This document shows, piece by piece, positions 51,579-61,795 of a DNA stretch of 64,000 nt (the stretch's first letter is position 1; each line of letters begins with the position of its first letter). The notes beneath the pieces were generated by a model that was not told the DNA's origin, ran no database searches, and saw only the letters and a list, made by a program, of their open reading frames with translations. Source of the DNA: REEB481 sp964586595 (lineage in GTDB: Bacteria > Bacteroidota > Bacteroidia > NS11-12g > UBA955); assembly GCA_964586595.1 (NCBI GenBank), contig CAZPHB010000016.1, positions 1-64,000 of the forward strand, in the 5' to 3' direction. A program made the translations under genes and the position numbers.

Positions 51579-52436
51579 TCAGTCGCAATCATTGCTGAAA
51601 TGGAACAGATAGATTCCGTCCACGGTATCGTCGCTGCTGCCTATGTCCTTGCGCACGATCTGACAACGCAGGGATTTGATTTTTACACCCGCAGGCAATG
51701 TGGGGAAAAATACCTGAGGCCTGAGCTGAAAGGTAAACAAGCCGGATGACTTTTCTTTCATGGCCAACTGAGGATTATTCCCTGTTTGCAGGATGGAAGC
51801 AATTTGGTAGGTAAGCCCGTCTGTACCCAAGCCCTGCGCAAAAACATACAGGTCCTTCACTCCTTTCATGGACGCTTTTTCTTCCATGTTGTTGTTGTAA
51901 ATCAAGGTGAATACGTCGTTGCTGCTGGTAGGCACGGTATCCATTTTCAAGGTTTGCGGAAAGCTGGATACTTTGAGTGCTTCGGTTTTTGGACGCTCAA
52001 CTTTGATGCTGAGGTCTTCGGTTTTGTCTTCGTTGCAGCCTCCGCCACCGGCGCCGGTTCCGTCTTTTTTCTTCACCAGCAACATGAAGCCTTTGTCGTA
52101 GATTTCACCTGCGGTGACGCCGTAGAATTTCGTAGGAACCATGCGGTAATACCACACATCATTTCCGGCGGGGGTCATCTTCAACTCCTCGTTGCTGCTG
52201 CCCCATTGTCCGTTGAAGGTGGGATCGGAAGCGGCCCGGTCCTTGGGCGACCAGGTCCAGATATACAATGGTTCCGCGCTGCCTATCAGTCGCTGGCAAT
52301 CGCACTTCTTGATATCTACCCAAATGGTGATGGAATCGTCCGGATTGATGGGATCCGGGGTAATCCAGGCTTTTTGGGCTGAGGCCGCGAAGCTGCCAAA
52401 GGCAAATAAGGCGGCACTGAGTATAATCCTGTTCAT
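51579..52436 (-). CDS. exported Sus-locus accessory protein (DUF4961-like)
   Basis: A 285-residue protein with signal peptide MNRIILSAALFAFGSFAASAQ. The first half is an Ig/CBM-like beta-sandwich (AWITPDPINPDDSITIWVDI) and the second a further beta-rich domain, split by a Gly/Cys-rich linker (TGAGGGGCNEDK). Proteins of this type follow susCD and an N-terminal-lipobox protein in Chitinophaga-like genomes and are thought to bind the glycan. It is the last gene of the four-gene locus. Confidence 0.65.
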   Translation of the reverse strand: MNRIILSAALFAFGSFAASAQKAWITPDPINPDDSITIWVDIKKCDCQRLIGSAEPLYIWTWSPKDRAASDPTFNGQWGSSNEELKMTPAGNDVWYYRMVPTKFYGVTAGEIYDKGFMLLVKKKDGTGAGGGGCNEDKTEDLSIKVERPKTEALKVSSFPQTLKMDTVPTSSNDVFTLIYNNNMEEKASMKGVKDLYVFAQGLGTDGLTYQIASILQTGNNPQLAMKEKSSGLFTFQLRPQVFFPTLPAGVKIKSLRCQIVRKDIGSSDDTVDGIYLFHFSNDCD

Positions 52437-52441
52437 GTTGC

Positions 52442-52936
52442 TTAAGATTTACGGGTGAACCAAAGGTGATAGCTGGTGGTGCGTTTGCCCTTGCAGCGCT
52501 TGTCGAGTTTCAACACCAAATTGGCATCCTGCGGGCGCACGGGGCGCAGCAGCTTCATGCTGAGTTCCTCAGCGCTGGCTTCGTCAAAAATTACGCTTGA
52601 GGGATATTGCACATCGTCGAACTTCCAACTGCCGCTGGCCTTGGGAAACAGGTTGTACGAGGTTCCTGCATCCAGCGTGTAGGTGAAGTCTGCCGATTTG
52701 ATGTCCAGGGTCATGGGATTGCTGCCCAGAAACACATCGCTCACCTCCAGCAAGGTATCGCTTTCTACGAAGGCCAGGGTTTTGGTCACATCAATCTGGT
52801 CCACACGGGTAAGTACCCAGTTGGCGTTGATGCCTTCCAGCTTGCTGGCCGGCTCCCCGATTTTCTTGATTTCTTTCTTGCAGGCTGTCAGTCCAAAGAA
52901 CAACAGCGTCATGCATATAAAGGTAAACTTTTTCAT
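52442..52936 (-). CDS. Sus-locus lipoprotein (DUF5004-like)
   Basis: A 164-residue lipoprotein (lipobox LTAC, Cys about residue 19). The body is a small beta-barrel-like domain with WVLTRVDQIDVTK and a late TSYHLWFTRK. It sits between susD and the DUF4961-like gene with 5-15 bp gaps, so it belongs to the same transcript. It is presumably a surface glycan-binding partner of SusCD. The role is inferred from context. Confidence 0.65.
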   Translation of the reverse strand: MKKFTFICMTLLFFGLTACKKEIKKIGEPASKLEGINANWVLTRVDQIDVTKTLAFVESDTLLEVSDVFLGSNPMTLDIKSADFTYTLDAGTSYNLFPKASGSWKFDDVQYPSSVIFDEASAEELSMKLLRPVRPQDANLVLKLDKRCKGKRTTSYHLWFTRKS

Positions 52937-52951
52937 ATCCTGGTAAGTTTA

Positions 52952-54340
52952 TTAATCGCAGCCTCCGGTTGGGTTTAAGGGGAAGATGCTGGTTTGGTCG
53001 GAAATTGGGAATTGAAGGATGAAGCCCTTGCAATCCCAGGCGTGCCCACGCACGATGATGTTCTGTTTCTCTACGGCTGCCAAACGTTTCAAATCGTGGA
53101 TGCGGTCGCCTTCAAACATCAGTTCCATGCGGCGCTGGTAGCGGGCTGCTTCGATGATTTGGGTAGCGGTGGAGCCGGCAGCAAGGATGCGGTTGTTGTT
53201 TTTGTAGGCGCGTCCGATGATGGCGTTCATGTCGGCGATGGCGGTGCTCAGGTCTGTTCCGGTTTGGGCCAGGGCTTCAGCCCTGATCAGGTGGAGGCGC
53301 GTGAGGTGCAGCACGGGCACATCAAACAAGGGAGCGTTGTACAAATTGGTTTTAACCAATTCGTTCGCCTGACCCTTGTTCAGGGTTTCATAGTACGCCA
53401 AACGTTTATCGGCAGTATCGGTGTTTACGGTACTGAAAAACTGCCTGGATACCTGACACAGCGGCAATCCGGGTGAGTAGTTGTCGCGGAAGCCGCCGCC
53501 CCGGTTGTCGTTAATCCCTGTGCTCACTACCGAGAAGATGGCCTCGGTAGCGCCTTTCGGAGTGAAGCGGTTCAGGGTATCAGAGAAGGTGTAACGTGCG
53601 CTGTTGATGACTGCAGAAGCCTGCGCAGCGGCATCGCCGTATTCACCCTGCTGGAAATACACTTCTGCCAACAAGGCCTGCGCCGCATATTTCGTCGCAT
53701 AGTTTCCATTGCTTTCCGGAAGCAGGGTCGCAGCGTCCTTCAGGTCGCTGATGATCGACGCATAAGCCGCAGCCACGCTGCTGCGCGCCAAAGGTGTGCG
53801 GTCTGCCTTCAAAGCCAACCCGATGCCCGGATGGCTGTTGTCCGCCGAATAGCCCCAGGGATGCGCAAACAAACGCACCGCCGTGAAATGACACATCGCG
53901 CGGATGAATTTGGCTTCGCCTTCCATCCGGTTGCGGTCTGCTTCATTCAAATCAGCCGCCAGCGGAAAGCGCTCCATCACGAAGTTGGCGCGGAAAATGG
54001 CGCGGTACAGATTGCCATACAGCGATCCAATGGTGGTATTGAAGAACAGGGTATTGTGGTTGAATACCTCGCGGTAGTCGTTGTTGTTCGGCAGGCTCAG
54101 GTTGTCGGCCATAAATTCCGAAATCACCTGCGCAAAACCGCCGTAGGTATTGGCCACTTCATTGTAGCTGCCATTGAGCAGTTTCTGAAGGTCAGCACTG
54201 GTCTTTACGGCATCTTCCACCAAGAGTTCATTCTCCGGACGGGTATCAATCATCTTATCGCAGCCGGCTGCAAAAACGCCCAGTGCAAATACAGCCAGAG
54301 CGGCGGTGAGGGTGCGGTTCTTGAAAATCGTGTAGTTCAT
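52952..54340 (-). CDS. susD: SusD/RagB family outer-membrane lipoprotein
   Basis: A 462-residue surface lipoprotein (lipobox AAGC, Cys about residue 27). It has the SusD layout of TPR-like helices: SADLQKLLNGSYNEV near the start, RNRMEGEAKFIRAMCHFTAV, and the C-terminal RRMELMFEGDRIHDLKRL. SusD caps the SusC transporter and captures substrate. It lies 11 bp after susC. The substrate cannot be told from sequence. Confidence 0.93.
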   Translation of the reverse strand: MNYTIFKNRTLTAALAVFALGVFAAGCDKMIDTRPENELLVEDAVKTSADLQKLLNGSYNEVANTYGGFAQVISEFMADNLSLPNNNDYREVFNHNTLFFNTTIGSLYGNLYRAIFRANFVMERFPLAADLNEADRNRMEGEAKFIRAMCHFTAVRLFAHPWGYSADNSHPGIGLALKADRTPLARSSVAAAYASIISDLKDAATLLPESNGNYATKYAAQALLAEVYFQQGEYGDAAAQASAVINSARYTFSDTLNRFTPKGATEAIFSVVSTGINDNRGGGFRDNYSPGLPLCQVSRQFFSTVNTDTADKRLAYYETLNKGQANELVKTNLYNAPLFDVPVLHLTRLHLIRAEALAQTGTDLSTAIADMNAIIGRAYKNNNRILAAGSTATQIIEAARYQRRMELMFEGDRIHDLKRLAAVEKQNIIVRGHAWDCKGFILQFPISDQTSIFPLNPTGGCD

Positions 54341-54351
54341 CGTTCGCTGCT

Positions 54352-57300
54352 TTAGAAGTTTACAGATAATGAGATGCTGTAGGATTTCTCCTGTGGCGCG
54401 GTGAGGTAGGTAATGCTGCCGCTCATGTTTCGGTCTGTGGGACTTTCAAAATCGCGGGCAATTTCAGGATCCAGGCCGGTATAATTGGTCCAGGTGAGCA
54501 GGTTTGTGGCAATGAAGGCAATGCGTGCCCCATCGAGGTTGTATTTCTTCGCTACGGAAGAAGGAAGCCTGTAGCCCACAGACAAGGAGCGCAAACGTAC
54601 ATAAGAACCGTCTTCCAGCCACTGCGTGGTATTGATCCAGGGCGTGGTGGAACCATAAGTGAAGGTGTTCAGGGTGCGGCGTGGATACCTCGCATCATCA
54701 CCGGGCTTCTGCCAACGGTCGAATACGCGGGGATCGCTGTTCCAGTCGGTTTGCACACCCAACTGACGCTTGGCAGAAGATTCGTAGATGTCGCCGCCAA
54801 TGCTGTAGTAAATATTCGCGGTCAGATCCCAGTTCTTATAGCTGAAGCTGTTGTTCAATGAACCTATGGCTTCGGGAAGTACATCGCCCACAGGAACGCG
54901 GTTGGCCGGATCCCAACTCTTGGTTTCCTTGCCTTCTTTGTCCAGATATACCGGAAGTCCGGTGGCTTGATCAATATGGGAGAAGCGGACCAGGAAGTTC
55001 GTTCCCACGGGATAGCCAACCACCACACGCGTGTCGTTGGTTCCGCCGGAAACCGCATCTTCGCTGTACACGCCGATGCTGGTGATCTCGTTGTAGTTGC
55101 GGGCAATGTTGAAATCGGTGTTCCACTGGAAATTCTTCCGTTGGATGTTCTTGCTTTTCAGTACAAACTCCACGCCCCTGTTGATGATGCCGCCCACGTT
55201 GTCGTACATGCTGTAAAAGCCGGTGGTGCGGGGCACGGTAACATCCAGGATGACGTCTTTCGTGGCTTTGTCGTAATAAGTCAGTTCGAAGCTGATGCGG
55301 TTCTTGAACAAACTGCCTTCCAGCGTCGCATCGAAGTTGCGGGTGCTTTCCCAGCGCAGGTTCTGGTTCTCCAGACGCGCGGGTGCCAGCATCGGCTGAC
55401 CATTGTACTGCGGCAGGTTGCCGGATGGGGTGATGGTTCCCCAACGGGCATAGTTGTCGAAGGAAGCATTGCCGGATTTTCCGATGCCTACCTTCACCTT
55501 CAGGAAGCTGATCCAGTCGTGGCGCTTGATGAATTCCTCATCGCTCAGGATATAACCCACCGCAGCGGCGGGGAAGAATCCGTAGCGGTTGTTGCGTCCG
55601 AAGCGGGAAGACCCGTCCACGCGCCCTGTTAATTGCACGTTGAACTTGTTCTTGAACTTGTAGTTCGCCCTTCCGAAGTAACTCAAAAAGGCCCACTCGT
55701 AAGGCGTTCTGCCGAAGGCGCGCAAAGCGGTATCAGGAATCGCTACCTTGTCTGTAGGACCGGTGGCATCCAGGTTTTCTACCGATTTGCTGGTGGTACG
55801 GGATTGCTGGTATTCATGACCAAGCATCACATTCACACCGTGATCGGGTGTAATCTTCTTGTTCCAGTTGGCCGTGAGGTAATAGTTCATGTTGGAGGTC
55901 CAGATGGGGAACCACTTGGCTACGCCATTCTGCACATAATTGGGACTGTAATAGCGAATGAGCTCCTGGGGTTCGTACAGAAATTCGCCGTAATCCATAT
56001 AGTCATAGCTGGCGCTGCCGTTCAGGGTGATGTCGTCAGTCACCTCATAATTCAGGTTCAGGTTGTTGATGCTGCGCATTTCAATGCTGCGCCAGTCTTT
56101 CAGGTCGCGGATGGTACCAAGTCCAACCGGCGTTCTGTAGCCAATGCCATTGCTGTTCAGCAATGGTTCTTCGGGGAAGATGGGCAGCATGGTGCTCATA
56201 GCAGAACCCAGACCACCGGCCCAGGCCGCGTCCACCCTGCGGTTGATGCCTCGGCTCAGCGAATTGCTCAGGCTGATGTTCAGGCCTTTCAGCGGTTTGT
56301 AATCGGTATTCACCCTGCCGCTGAGGCGCTGATAATTGTTGCCGGCAAGGAATGATTCGTTATTGTCATAAGTAACAATGCTCTTCATGCCGAACCATTT
56401 ATTGGTGTAACCGGCGGTGATGTTGTAGTTCTGTTTGTATCCGGTCTGAATCACATCATCCACCCAGTTGGTATTGTATTTCTGGGCTTCCTGCCAGGTC
56501 ATGTTCACGTTGATGAGCCCCAGATCCGGCGTTCCGGTGCGGCCATCGTTTTCCCAGGCTTCCTGGTACATCTGGAGAAATTCAGGACCATTCAGCATGC
56601 GAGGGGTTTTCGTTGGCTGGGAAATGCCGAATCGGGTCGAAACATCGAACTTCAAACCCTTCTTGCGGGCGCGCTTGGTGGTAATCAGGATTACCCCATT
56701 GGCGCCGCGTGAGCCGTAAATACTGGTGGCGGCGGCATCCTTCAGAATTTCCACCGATTCAATATCATCGGGGTTGATGGTAGCCAGTGGGTTGTTGTTG
56801 AAGCCGGAGCCGAAGTTGCTGCCGTTGGAACGGTTCAGGAAATAATCCTGCGACACCGGAATTCCGTCAATCACGTACAAGGGGTCACCGGCGGCTGAAA
56901 TGGACGCCACCCCGCGTATGCGGATCAGCGAAGCCGAACCGGCCATACCGCTTCCCACCACTACCTGCACGCCGGGCGCCTTGCCTTGCAGGGCCGCCTC
57001 AAAACTGGGCGCCGGAATTTCAGCAATTTCCTTACCTGAAACCCGGGCAATCGAACCGGTAAGATCTCGTCGGTTCTGACGGCCATAGCCAATGATGACA
57101 ATGGGATCTGCGCCTACGGATTTGGCAACGAGTTGCTTATCCAGCACAAGGCTCTGCCCATCGCTCAGGTTGATGATTTCTTCGGAAGCTTCCAGTTGTT
57201 CGGAAGAAAAAACCACGGTATAAGTTCCTGCGGCAAGACCCTGAATCAGGTAAGTACCGCTTTCGTTGGTCGCCGCCGACTTGTTCGCACCTTTCAGGCG

Positions 57301-57444
57301 CACAGTAACACCTGACAGGGCTTCACCTTTGTCGCCGGTCACTTTACCTGCCAGCGACGCCGTCTGAGCCCACAGATTGGCACCTCCAAAGAATAGCAGC
57401 AATCCGGGCAGCAAGCCTTGCAATCGTATCGTTCGAAGCATCAT
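54352..57444 (-). CDS. susC: SusC/RagA family TonB-dependent outer-membrane transporter
   Basis: A 1030-residue outer-membrane receptor. A signal peptide is followed by a carboxypeptidase-D-like plug extension (~28-105, LAGKVTGDKGEALSGVTVRL), the TonB-box/plug start IVIIGYGRQNRRDLTGSI, the SusC signature (SIRIRGVASISAAGDPLYVI-like region; GSRGANGVILITTK) and a 22-strand barrel ending SISLSVNF with a terminal aromatic. It imports oligomeric substrates using TonB energy. It heads a four-gene operon with susD and two accessory proteins. No CAZyme, sigma factor or sensor gene adjoins it. Confidence 0.95.
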   Translation of the reverse strand: MMLRTIRLQGLLPGLLLFFGGANLWAQTASLAGKVTGDKGEALSGVTVRLKGANKSAATNESGTYLIQGLAAGTYTVVFSSEQLEASEEIINLSDGQSLVLDKQLVAKSVGADPIVIIGYGRQNRRDLTGSIARVSGKEIAEIPAPSFEAALQGKAPGVQVVVGSGMAGSASLIRIRGVASISAAGDPLYVIDGIPVSQDYFLNRSNGSNFGSGFNNNPLATINPDDIESVEILKDAAATSIYGSRGANGVILITTKRARKKGLKFDVSTRFGISQPTKTPRMLNGPEFLQMYQEAWENDGRTGTPDLGLINVNMTWQEAQKYNTNWVDDVIQTGYKQNYNITAGYTNKWFGMKSIVTYDNNESFLAGNNYQRLSGRVNTDYKPLKGLNISLSNSLSRGINRRVDAAWAGGLGSAMSTMLPIFPEEPLLNSNGIGYRTPVGLGTIRDLKDWRSIEMRSINNLNLNYEVTDDITLNGSASYDYMDYGEFLYEPQELIRYYSPNYVQNGVAKWFPIWTSNMNYYLTANWNKKITPDHGVNVMLGHEYQQSRTTSKSVENLDATGPTDKVAIPDTALRAFGRTPYEWAFLSYFGRANYKFKNKFNVQLTGRVDGSSRFGRNNRYGFFPAAAVGYILSDEEFIKRHDWISFLKVKVGIGKSGNASFDNYARWGTITPSGNLPQYNGQPMLAPARLENQNLRWESTRNFDATLEGSLFKNRISFELTYYDKATKDVILDVTVPRTTGFYSMYDNVGGIINRGVEFVLKSKNIQRKNFQWNTDFNIARNYNEITSIGVYSEDAVSGGTNDTRVVVGYPVGTNFLVRFSHIDQATGLPVYLDKEGKETKSWDPANRVPVGDVLPEAIGSLNNSFSYKNWDLTANIYYSIGGDIYESSAKRQLGVQTDWNSDPRVFDRWQKPGDDARYPRRTLNTFTYGSTTPWINTTQWLEDGSYVRLRSLSVGYRLPSSVAKKYNLDGARIAFIATNLLTWTNYTGLDPEIARDFESPTDRNMSGSITYLTAPQEKSYSISLSVNF

Positions 57445-57623
57445 TTCTTTCGATTAAGGCCGTAAAAATAGTAAAAAATCAAATAAGTGTCTATTTAACA
57501 CTAAGTATTGATGAATTTGCCTGAGAAACCGTAAATCATCAGCTTAAATACCTTGACAAATCAGGCTCCCCGCATCTGTTGCTATCATCCTGAACCACAA
57601 AGAATACAAACGATGTTCGCGCT

Positions 57624-59816
57624 TTATAGCAAATGAAACACCCCTTTGAACAGGTCGGTGATGCTGCACACGCTCTTCCCGCGGATCACATAGATGTACA
57701 CGCCTTTGGGCGCAGGACGGCCTTGATACGTGCCATCCCAGAATGTTTTCTTATCGGTAGTGGAAAACACCATTTCGCCCCAGCGGTTGTAGATCTCGCA
57801 GCGGTAGGATTCCAGTTCCTCCAAACCCGTAATCTGAAAGGTTTCATTCAGCGCATCTCCGTTGGGACTGAACGCATTCGGAATCAGCAGCGTATAACCC
57901 GGTATTTCCTCGCGCACCCGAAACTGCCAGGTGCTGTCGTAACATCTGTTTTTCAAGTTTACCCAGTAGTTACCGGGCGTATCCACCTCCAGTATGCGGC
58001 CGCGGGCGCCTGTGCTCCACAAAACCTGAGTGGCCGGCGGTGGATTTACCGTGATAAATGTGCTGTTGCGGTTCTTGCAGATCACATACATCTCGTCCAC
58101 CGGGCGCTGCGGCTCCGGAAGGTAATTCACTGTAAATGTATCCTCCCACACTTTGCAGGCAAATACCAGTTGGCGGCGGTATATGCCCGACGCTTTCACC
58201 TCAAGACTGTCGCCGCTGCCCAGCAGGCGGCCATCGCGATACCAGTTGGAGCGCAACTGCCCGTAGAAAGCATTGCCGCCAACCACATACCTTGCACCCG
58301 TGCACAACAGTGTATCCGGCAGCCGTGCAGGCGTTTGTATGGCCACCGCACGGAAGGATGCAGTGGAACTGTCTAGCAGATTGCAGCTCCAGCGGTAGTA
58401 AACCGTGGTCTTGTAGGTACCTGTATCAATTGGTGTGAACTGCAGCGAATCGCCGGCGGTTTCATACAACACCCGGCCATCCGGACCGGTAATCTTGCAG
58501 CGCAGGCGGATGAAATCCCGGTAATAATCCGCTTTTATTAAATGCGCAATACCCACACAGGCCGTTTTGCCCTGCAACACCCGAACCCCGGGGTTGTAGT
58601 AGGCGCCGAAAGGGATGTAGTATTGATGAGTAAAATATGGGTTGTAAGCATCAAATGAATCTATGGGGAAACCATTATAAGCACTTTGATCAATACTATC
58701 CCAGGGAATATAAAACGATTCAGGTTCATAACCGCAGGCCAATCCTTCCCGATCCGGGTAGGGAATGATGTCCGGATATTTCCTGGTGGTGATGCCCACT
58801 AACAATTGACCGGTGGGTAGTAAGTGAATGAAGGGGCTACCGACCGAACCTTTTTGATACCCTCTGATGGCGATGGTTTGTGCCTTGATGCTGTCTTTAT
58901 GCAACACCGTAATATCGGCCTGGTACAGCGTATCCCGATGTATGTAATACAACTTCCGTCCATTCAGCGAATAACTCAGCGTGCCACTGATCGGACTGGG
59001 AAGCAGCATCAGGGACTCCGGGTCAATCCGCATTTTCTCCCGATCAAAGCGATGCACGCCAAAACCACGAACATCTCCGCTTAGTATGCAATGACTTAAA
59101 TCAGGCGAAAACGCGTAGATCTTTGCACGACCGGGTGTAGTAGGTGAACCTTTCAAAGACTGCATCACCCGCCGTACACATTTGCCATTCACAACCTCTG
59201 CCATCTCCGTAAAGTAAACCTCAGGAAATCCGGCTCTTTTATTCGAGCCGCCGCCATATAGAAATATCTTTGAACAATCAGGAGTGTATATAACATTATC
59301 TACATAATTGAATAAGTTATAATTATAAAACAGCATAGTGGTATCATAAAATCGGGAAGAATCATCATTGAAATTCATCAGATAAGGAAAAGAATAGGGG
59401 TATTTTTTTGTATAATATAAATTATCATAATAACGCAAAATACTTGAACGATGATAATCGGGCATCTGCAGCATGAAAGTGTACCACAAATTACATTTTT
59501 CATAATTGGGGAAGGCGCTGTCGGCCTGCAGGTAGCGGTTTACGATGCGTTCCCCGCATTGTTTGCCGTTCAGTTTTACCCCCAGATAAAAATCACCCGC
59601 AGAGTCGGTTAAATAAGACATGCATTGGTTAAACGATGTATTAAATTGGGTAGGCTTGTAAAATCTTGGCGGATACTGTTTAAAATCCATGACATACCCG
59701 CGATCGCCAATGGACCAGATATTGTGGTTCCTGAGCTGCGCCTGCAAAATATCCGGACTCATGGCCCCCAGCAGGGCCATGAGTCCGAATAACATGCGTT
59801 TCAATGGGGGAATCAT
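57624..59816 (-). CDS. T9SS surface protein with gliding-motility C-terminal domain (copy 1)
   Basis: A 730-residue exported protein starting MIPPLKRMLFGLMALLGA. The start codon shares its A with the upstream TAA (TAATG), which decides it over a longer frame. An N-terminal ~400-residue part has beta-propeller-like repeats, followed by two Ig-like domains (~420-600) and a C-terminal sorting domain (LIPNAFSPNGDALNETF, YNRWGEMVFSTTDKKTFWDG). It is closely related to the protein at 61796-63988, identical over long stretches and diverged in others. The function is unknown; surface display by T9SS is expected. Confidence 0.85.
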   Translation of the reverse strand: MIPPLKRMLFGLMALLGAMSPDILQAQLRNHNIWSIGDRGYVMDFKQYPPRFYKPTQFNTSFNQCMSYLTDSAGDFYLGVKLNGKQCGERIVNRYLQADSAFPNYEKCNLWYTFMLQMPDYHRSSILRYYDNLYYTKKYPYSFPYLMNFNDDSSRFYDTTMLFYNYNLFNYVDNVIYTPDCSKIFLYGGGSNKRAGFPEVYFTEMAEVVNGKCVRRVMQSLKGSPTTPGRAKIYAFSPDLSHCILSGDVRGFGVHRFDREKMRIDPESLMLLPSPISGTLSYSLNGRKLYYIHRDTLYQADITVLHKDSIKAQTIAIRGYQKGSVGSPFIHLLPTGQLLVGITTRKYPDIIPYPDREGLACGYEPESFYIPWDSIDQSAYNGFPIDSFDAYNPYFTHQYYIPFGAYYNPGVRVLQGKTACVGIAHLIKADYYRDFIRLRCKITGPDGRVLYETAGDSLQFTPIDTGTYKTTVYYRWSCNLLDSSTASFRAVAIQTPARLPDTLLCTGARYVVGGNAFYGQLRSNWYRDGRLLGSGDSLEVKASGIYRRQLVFACKVWEDTFTVNYLPEPQRPVDEMYVICKNRNSTFITVNPPPATQVLWSTGARGRILEVDTPGNYWVNLKNRCYDSTWQFRVREEIPGYTLLIPNAFSPNGDALNETFQITGLEELESYRCEIYNRWGEMVFSTTDKKTFWDGTYQGRPAPKGVYIYVIRGKSVCSITDLFKGVFHLL
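57730..58001 (-). repeat. 272-bp block identical to 61902-62173
   Basis: This segment encodes the conserved start of the C-terminal sorting domain region in copy 1. It matches the copy 2 segment base for base as far as I can read, while the flanks differ. That pattern suggests recent duplication or gene conversion. Confidence 0.8.
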
Positions 59817-61440
59817 TATTGCAACATGAGGCGGTTTACATACCATGTATGGCCGGAGTTCACTTTCACCATATAAGAGCCCGCAGGAAGGCCGGGCAGG
59901 CTTATTTCACTGCCGGAAACCAGCTTTGGGTTTTCCATCACCAAACGTCCGTTGAGGTCATAAACCAACAGCCTGCCGGTTTCGCCGGGCGACCAGCTCA
60001 GTTGGACCTTGCCCGAAGCCGGGTTGGGCGTGATGTGCAGTCGGCCCATAGGGTTTATTTCCCGTTTTTCTGCTGTTAGCGGGGCGGGTCCGGCAGGGTA
60101 TTCATCGCAGTCTGAACTGCTGATGTTCCGGAAGCGTGCTGCGCTGATGGTGATGGTTTTGTAAGTGCTCCAGCCGCAGATATTACGCGTGCGCACCTTC
60201 ACCGTAACGTCGCTGTTGGGATTCAATGCCCATGCCGAACCAAAATCGCAAAAATCCGTGCCGATGGTCTGACCACTCAGGGTATAAGTACCGCTGCCAT
60301 TGTCAAAACTCCATTCCCATTCCTCTATCGTTGGGTCGTCGTTCGTGGTCCAGAACAACACATTCCGACGGCAAACACAGAGATCACCCAACTCACCATC
60401 CCAGCTAATTTGAGGCATGTCCGGAACGCCCGCCGGAATTTTAATGCGGTGCATCAGGATTTGTTCTCCGCAAGGAGAGGATGCTTTCAGGTCGATGTCC
60501 ACAAAACCGAAATTCCCAGCATTAGCTGCCACGGTAAAAGTATAACAACGACCATTCTCAATTGCATTAGTAACAGTAGGAAGAGAAACGCTATCAGTAC
60601 TACCCACCTGATAATCCCATTGATAATTGGTACAAGGCAGCGAATCTACGCACAGGGTAACCGTACCCGTGGAGCAGATTACATTCGGCCAAACGCCCGT
60701 TTTGGTGAGTTGCGGCATGCGGGTAATGGTCACCGAACCGGTGTTTCCCGCAAGGGTTTTGTCGCAGCCTTTAGGCCATACGGTGACCTGTACCTTTGCC
60801 CCATTTTGACCATTGGCCGGCGTTACGAGCACAGAAGGACTTCCCTGTCCTGAATTCAGTGTCCAGCCACCGGGTAGAGTCCATTCGTAGTTATAGTCAC
60901 CACCACCACTTCCGGCTGAAAAAAAGTATGAGTTGTTATCGCAACAGGGAATGTAATCTGGGCCTACAATGTTTACCACTTCCGGAGGACATTTGGGTGT
61001 TACCCAAATGGTTTTTGTGGCAAGGAATGTTTTTGAAGACACACAAATCCGAGAAATTACATTTCCGGCAGTATCCGTGGTTTCTACCAACTGATACGTC
61101 ACACAATAGGCATCGCAACGAAGGAAATTCCCACCTGCCGGACAATCCCATTTAACCACAGCACCTGTTGCACTTTGTGATTGAATCAAACCTCCTCCGC
61201 AAGACCATTCATATTGCGTTTCCGGGTTGTAGGTGACGCCGTTGGCTGTGCACGATTGCCCGGAACAATTGGCGCCAGTTAAACTCATGGTGTAGGAATA
61301 ATTTACACCTTTACATGGATTAGTCTCGCCGCTCAGCGACAGGGTTTGAGCCGATAGCCCCCCCCCGCAAGAACCAGACCAAGAATGCAGCCTTTCCAAA
61401 ATGATGGCCGCAATAACGAAAAATTAAATTTTATGTTCAT
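59816..61440 (-). CDS. T9SS type A surface protein, frameshifted at a poly-G tract
   Basis: The intact frame (up to 61399) lacks a signal peptide. One appears in another frame from ATG 61440: MNIKFNFSLLRPSFWKGC then ILGLVLAGG. The two frames meet at a run of nine G (61358-61366 on the plus strand as C), and ten G would join them as ...LVLAGGGLSAQTLSLSG, a normal signal peptide with cleavage after SA. The mature ~500 residues have PKD/Ig-like domains rich in paired Cys, then a type A sorting domain (LHITPNPASGKVQLSWS...LLVYDLNGRLV, ending RLMLQ). The stop overlaps the next gene's ATG (TAATG). As read, full-length export is OFF. Confidence 0.8.
61358..61366. repeat. nine-base G/C homopolymer at the signal peptide junction
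   Basis: Nine C on the plus strand (G on the coding strand). Such tracts change length by slipped-strand mispairing, and a one-base gain would restore the secretory reading frame of the surface protein gene. A homopolymer sequencing error would look the same. Confidence 0.75.
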
Positions 61441-61795
61441 GATATGTATATATTAGCATTGGCAAGATATTTTTTTTAATTCATAATTCCAAATGTAAGC
61501 ACCTTTAGAAATCAAGGCCGTAATTATTTTTCCAGGCGCATTTTGCTGATTCAGATGGCCTTCGATCGGTTATGTTATTGATTTTCAATTAGTTAAATTC
61601 TTTTTGAAGCATTTCAGCAATAACCCGCTTCATGAGTTAGGTCAAAGATTCTTCCAGCAAAACAATCCTCAGCCCGGCACTTCCGTGCTGCCGTCGGCGT
61701 GTTTGGCGAAGCGGATTCGCAAAACCTACGATGACCATGAAACAGCTAATACTCTGTTTTTGGCTGTGTAAAAGCGCTGAATACTTATGTCTTGC
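61441..61795. other. AT-rich intergenic region between the two duplicated units
   Basis: A 355-bp stretch without a credible gene. It holds a TACATTTG -7 box and an A8 run for the downstream minus-strand gene. No terminator-like hairpin with a T-run was found after the copy 2 gene. Confidence 0.6.
61490..61497 (-). promoter_or_regulatory. candidate -7 box of the frameshifted T9SS gene
   Basis: TACATTTG matches TAnnTTTG on the minus strand, 50 bp before the ATG at 61440. A TTG lies 15 bp further upstream, slightly closer than the usual -33 spacing. Confidence 0.4.

Noticed and set aside
59817..59846. upstream start (MVCKPPHVAI) for the copy 1 gene
   Set aside because: Copy 2 begins at the equivalent of MIPPLKRM, and the TAATG overlap is shared; the extra ten residues precede a complete signal peptide.
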